This document shows positions 15,187-15,467 of a stretch of DNA of 15,467 nt, piece by piece (the stretch's first letter is position 1; the number at the start of each line of letters is the position of its first letter). The stretch comes from Paracoccaceae bacterium. Lineage in GTDB: Bacteria > Pseudomonadota > Alphaproteobacteria > Rhodobacterales > Rhodobacteraceae. The stretch spans positions 1 to 15,467 of the forward strand of contig SLPP01000409.1 of assembly GCA_007131945.1 (NCBI GenBank), read 5' to 3'. The notes beneath the pieces were generated by a model. It had not been told where the DNA came from, made no database searches, and was given only the letters and a program-made list of their open reading frames with translations. Both the position numbers and the translations under genes were made by a program.

Positions 15187-15467
15187 CAGTCGGCCACCTC
15201 CCTGCCCAGTTCCTGTCCTTCCGACTCGAGCCAGTGCTCGAGCCATGTCGTGTGGAATCGACCTTCCCGCACGTCCGCCTGGCGCGCGAGCGCCCGGTGC
15301 AAGTCGCGCGTGGTCGGAATGCCCTCGATGCGCAGCTCGCCCAGCGCCCGGTCGAGCCGCGCCAGCGCCTGCCCGCGATCCTCGTCCCAGACGATGAGCT
15401 TGCCCAGCAGCGAGTCGTAGAACGGCGGCACCGTGTAGCCCGGATAGATCATCGTGTCGAAGCGCAC
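15186..15467 (-). CDS. accC: Biotin carboxylase (AccC family), C-terminal part
   Basis: This is the last 94 codons or so of a gene entering from the right edge. RFDTMIYPGYTVPPFYDSLLGKLIVWDEDR matches the C-terminal domain of biotin carboxylase, where the conserved Y-x-G-Y-x-V-P-P-x-Y-D-S-L-L-G-K-L-I element closes the active site. The enzyme carboxylates biotin on a carrier protein using ATP and bicarbonate. The reading frame is open to the window edge with no start of its own; the apparent GTG at the edge is an internal valine. It overlaps pxpB by one base. Together with pxpB and pxpC this is the accB-accC-pxpB-pxpC type of cluster, often with pxpA, known from many proteobacteria; accB and pxpA would lie beyond the window. 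It is probably a dedicated paralogue rather than the housekeeping AccC, but this is inference. Confidence 0.88.
   Translation of the reverse strand: MRFDTMIYPGYTVPPFYDSLLGKLIVWDEDRGQALARLDRALGELRIEGIPTTRDLHRALARQADVREGRFHTTWLEHWLESEGQELGREVAD

Overview
The window is very GC-rich, with G or C at nearly all third codon positions. It is packed with catabolic and transport genes of the kind found in metabolically versatile Alphaproteobacteria. A Rhodobacterales-like host is my best guess, from codon use and gene style only; there is no rRNA or other phylogenetic marker here. I see no tRNA, rRNA, CRISPR array, insertion sequence or phage gene.

Layout, left to right. (1) The 5' part of a GABA-aminotransferase-like gene (minus strand, cut by the left edge) diverges from a PuuR-like XRE-cupin regulator (plus). 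The 81-bp spacer between them holds two adjacent inverted repeats. (2) Converging on the regulator is one large gene for a molybdenum-hydroxylase catalytic subunit of the xanthine dehydrogenase / 'form II CO dehydrogenase' family. No FAD or 2Fe-2S subunit gene lies beside it. (3) A seven-gene minus-strand operon follows, in transcription order hyuB - hyuA - livG - livF - livH - livM - substrate-binding protein. It spans about 12138 to 3589, has short gaps or 4-nt overlaps, and ends at a perfect 13-bp hairpin. (4) An AraC-family regulator (plus) diverges from hyuB. (5) Converging on it is another minus-strand operon that enters from the right edge: the 3' end of a biotin carboxylase gene (accC), then pxpB and pxpC, which are 5-oxoprolinase / biotin-dependent carboxyltransferase-like genes.

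Taken together, the region looks like a locus for uptake and ring opening of a cyclic amide (a lactam, hydantoin, 5-oxoproline or related N-heterocycle). The Liv-type ABC transporter would import the compound. The ATP-dependent HyuA/HyuB amidohydrolase, and possibly the Pxp/AccC module, would open the ring. The molybdenum hydroxylase could oxidise a heterocycle or aldehyde, and the class III aminotransferase could remove the amino group of a resulting omega-amino acid such as GABA. The AraC + hyuBA arrangement resembles the lactam-responsive oplR/oplBA genes of Pseudomonas putida and the caprolactamase (CapAB) systems. The substrate itself cannot be read from the sequence, and joining all modules into one pathway is inference.
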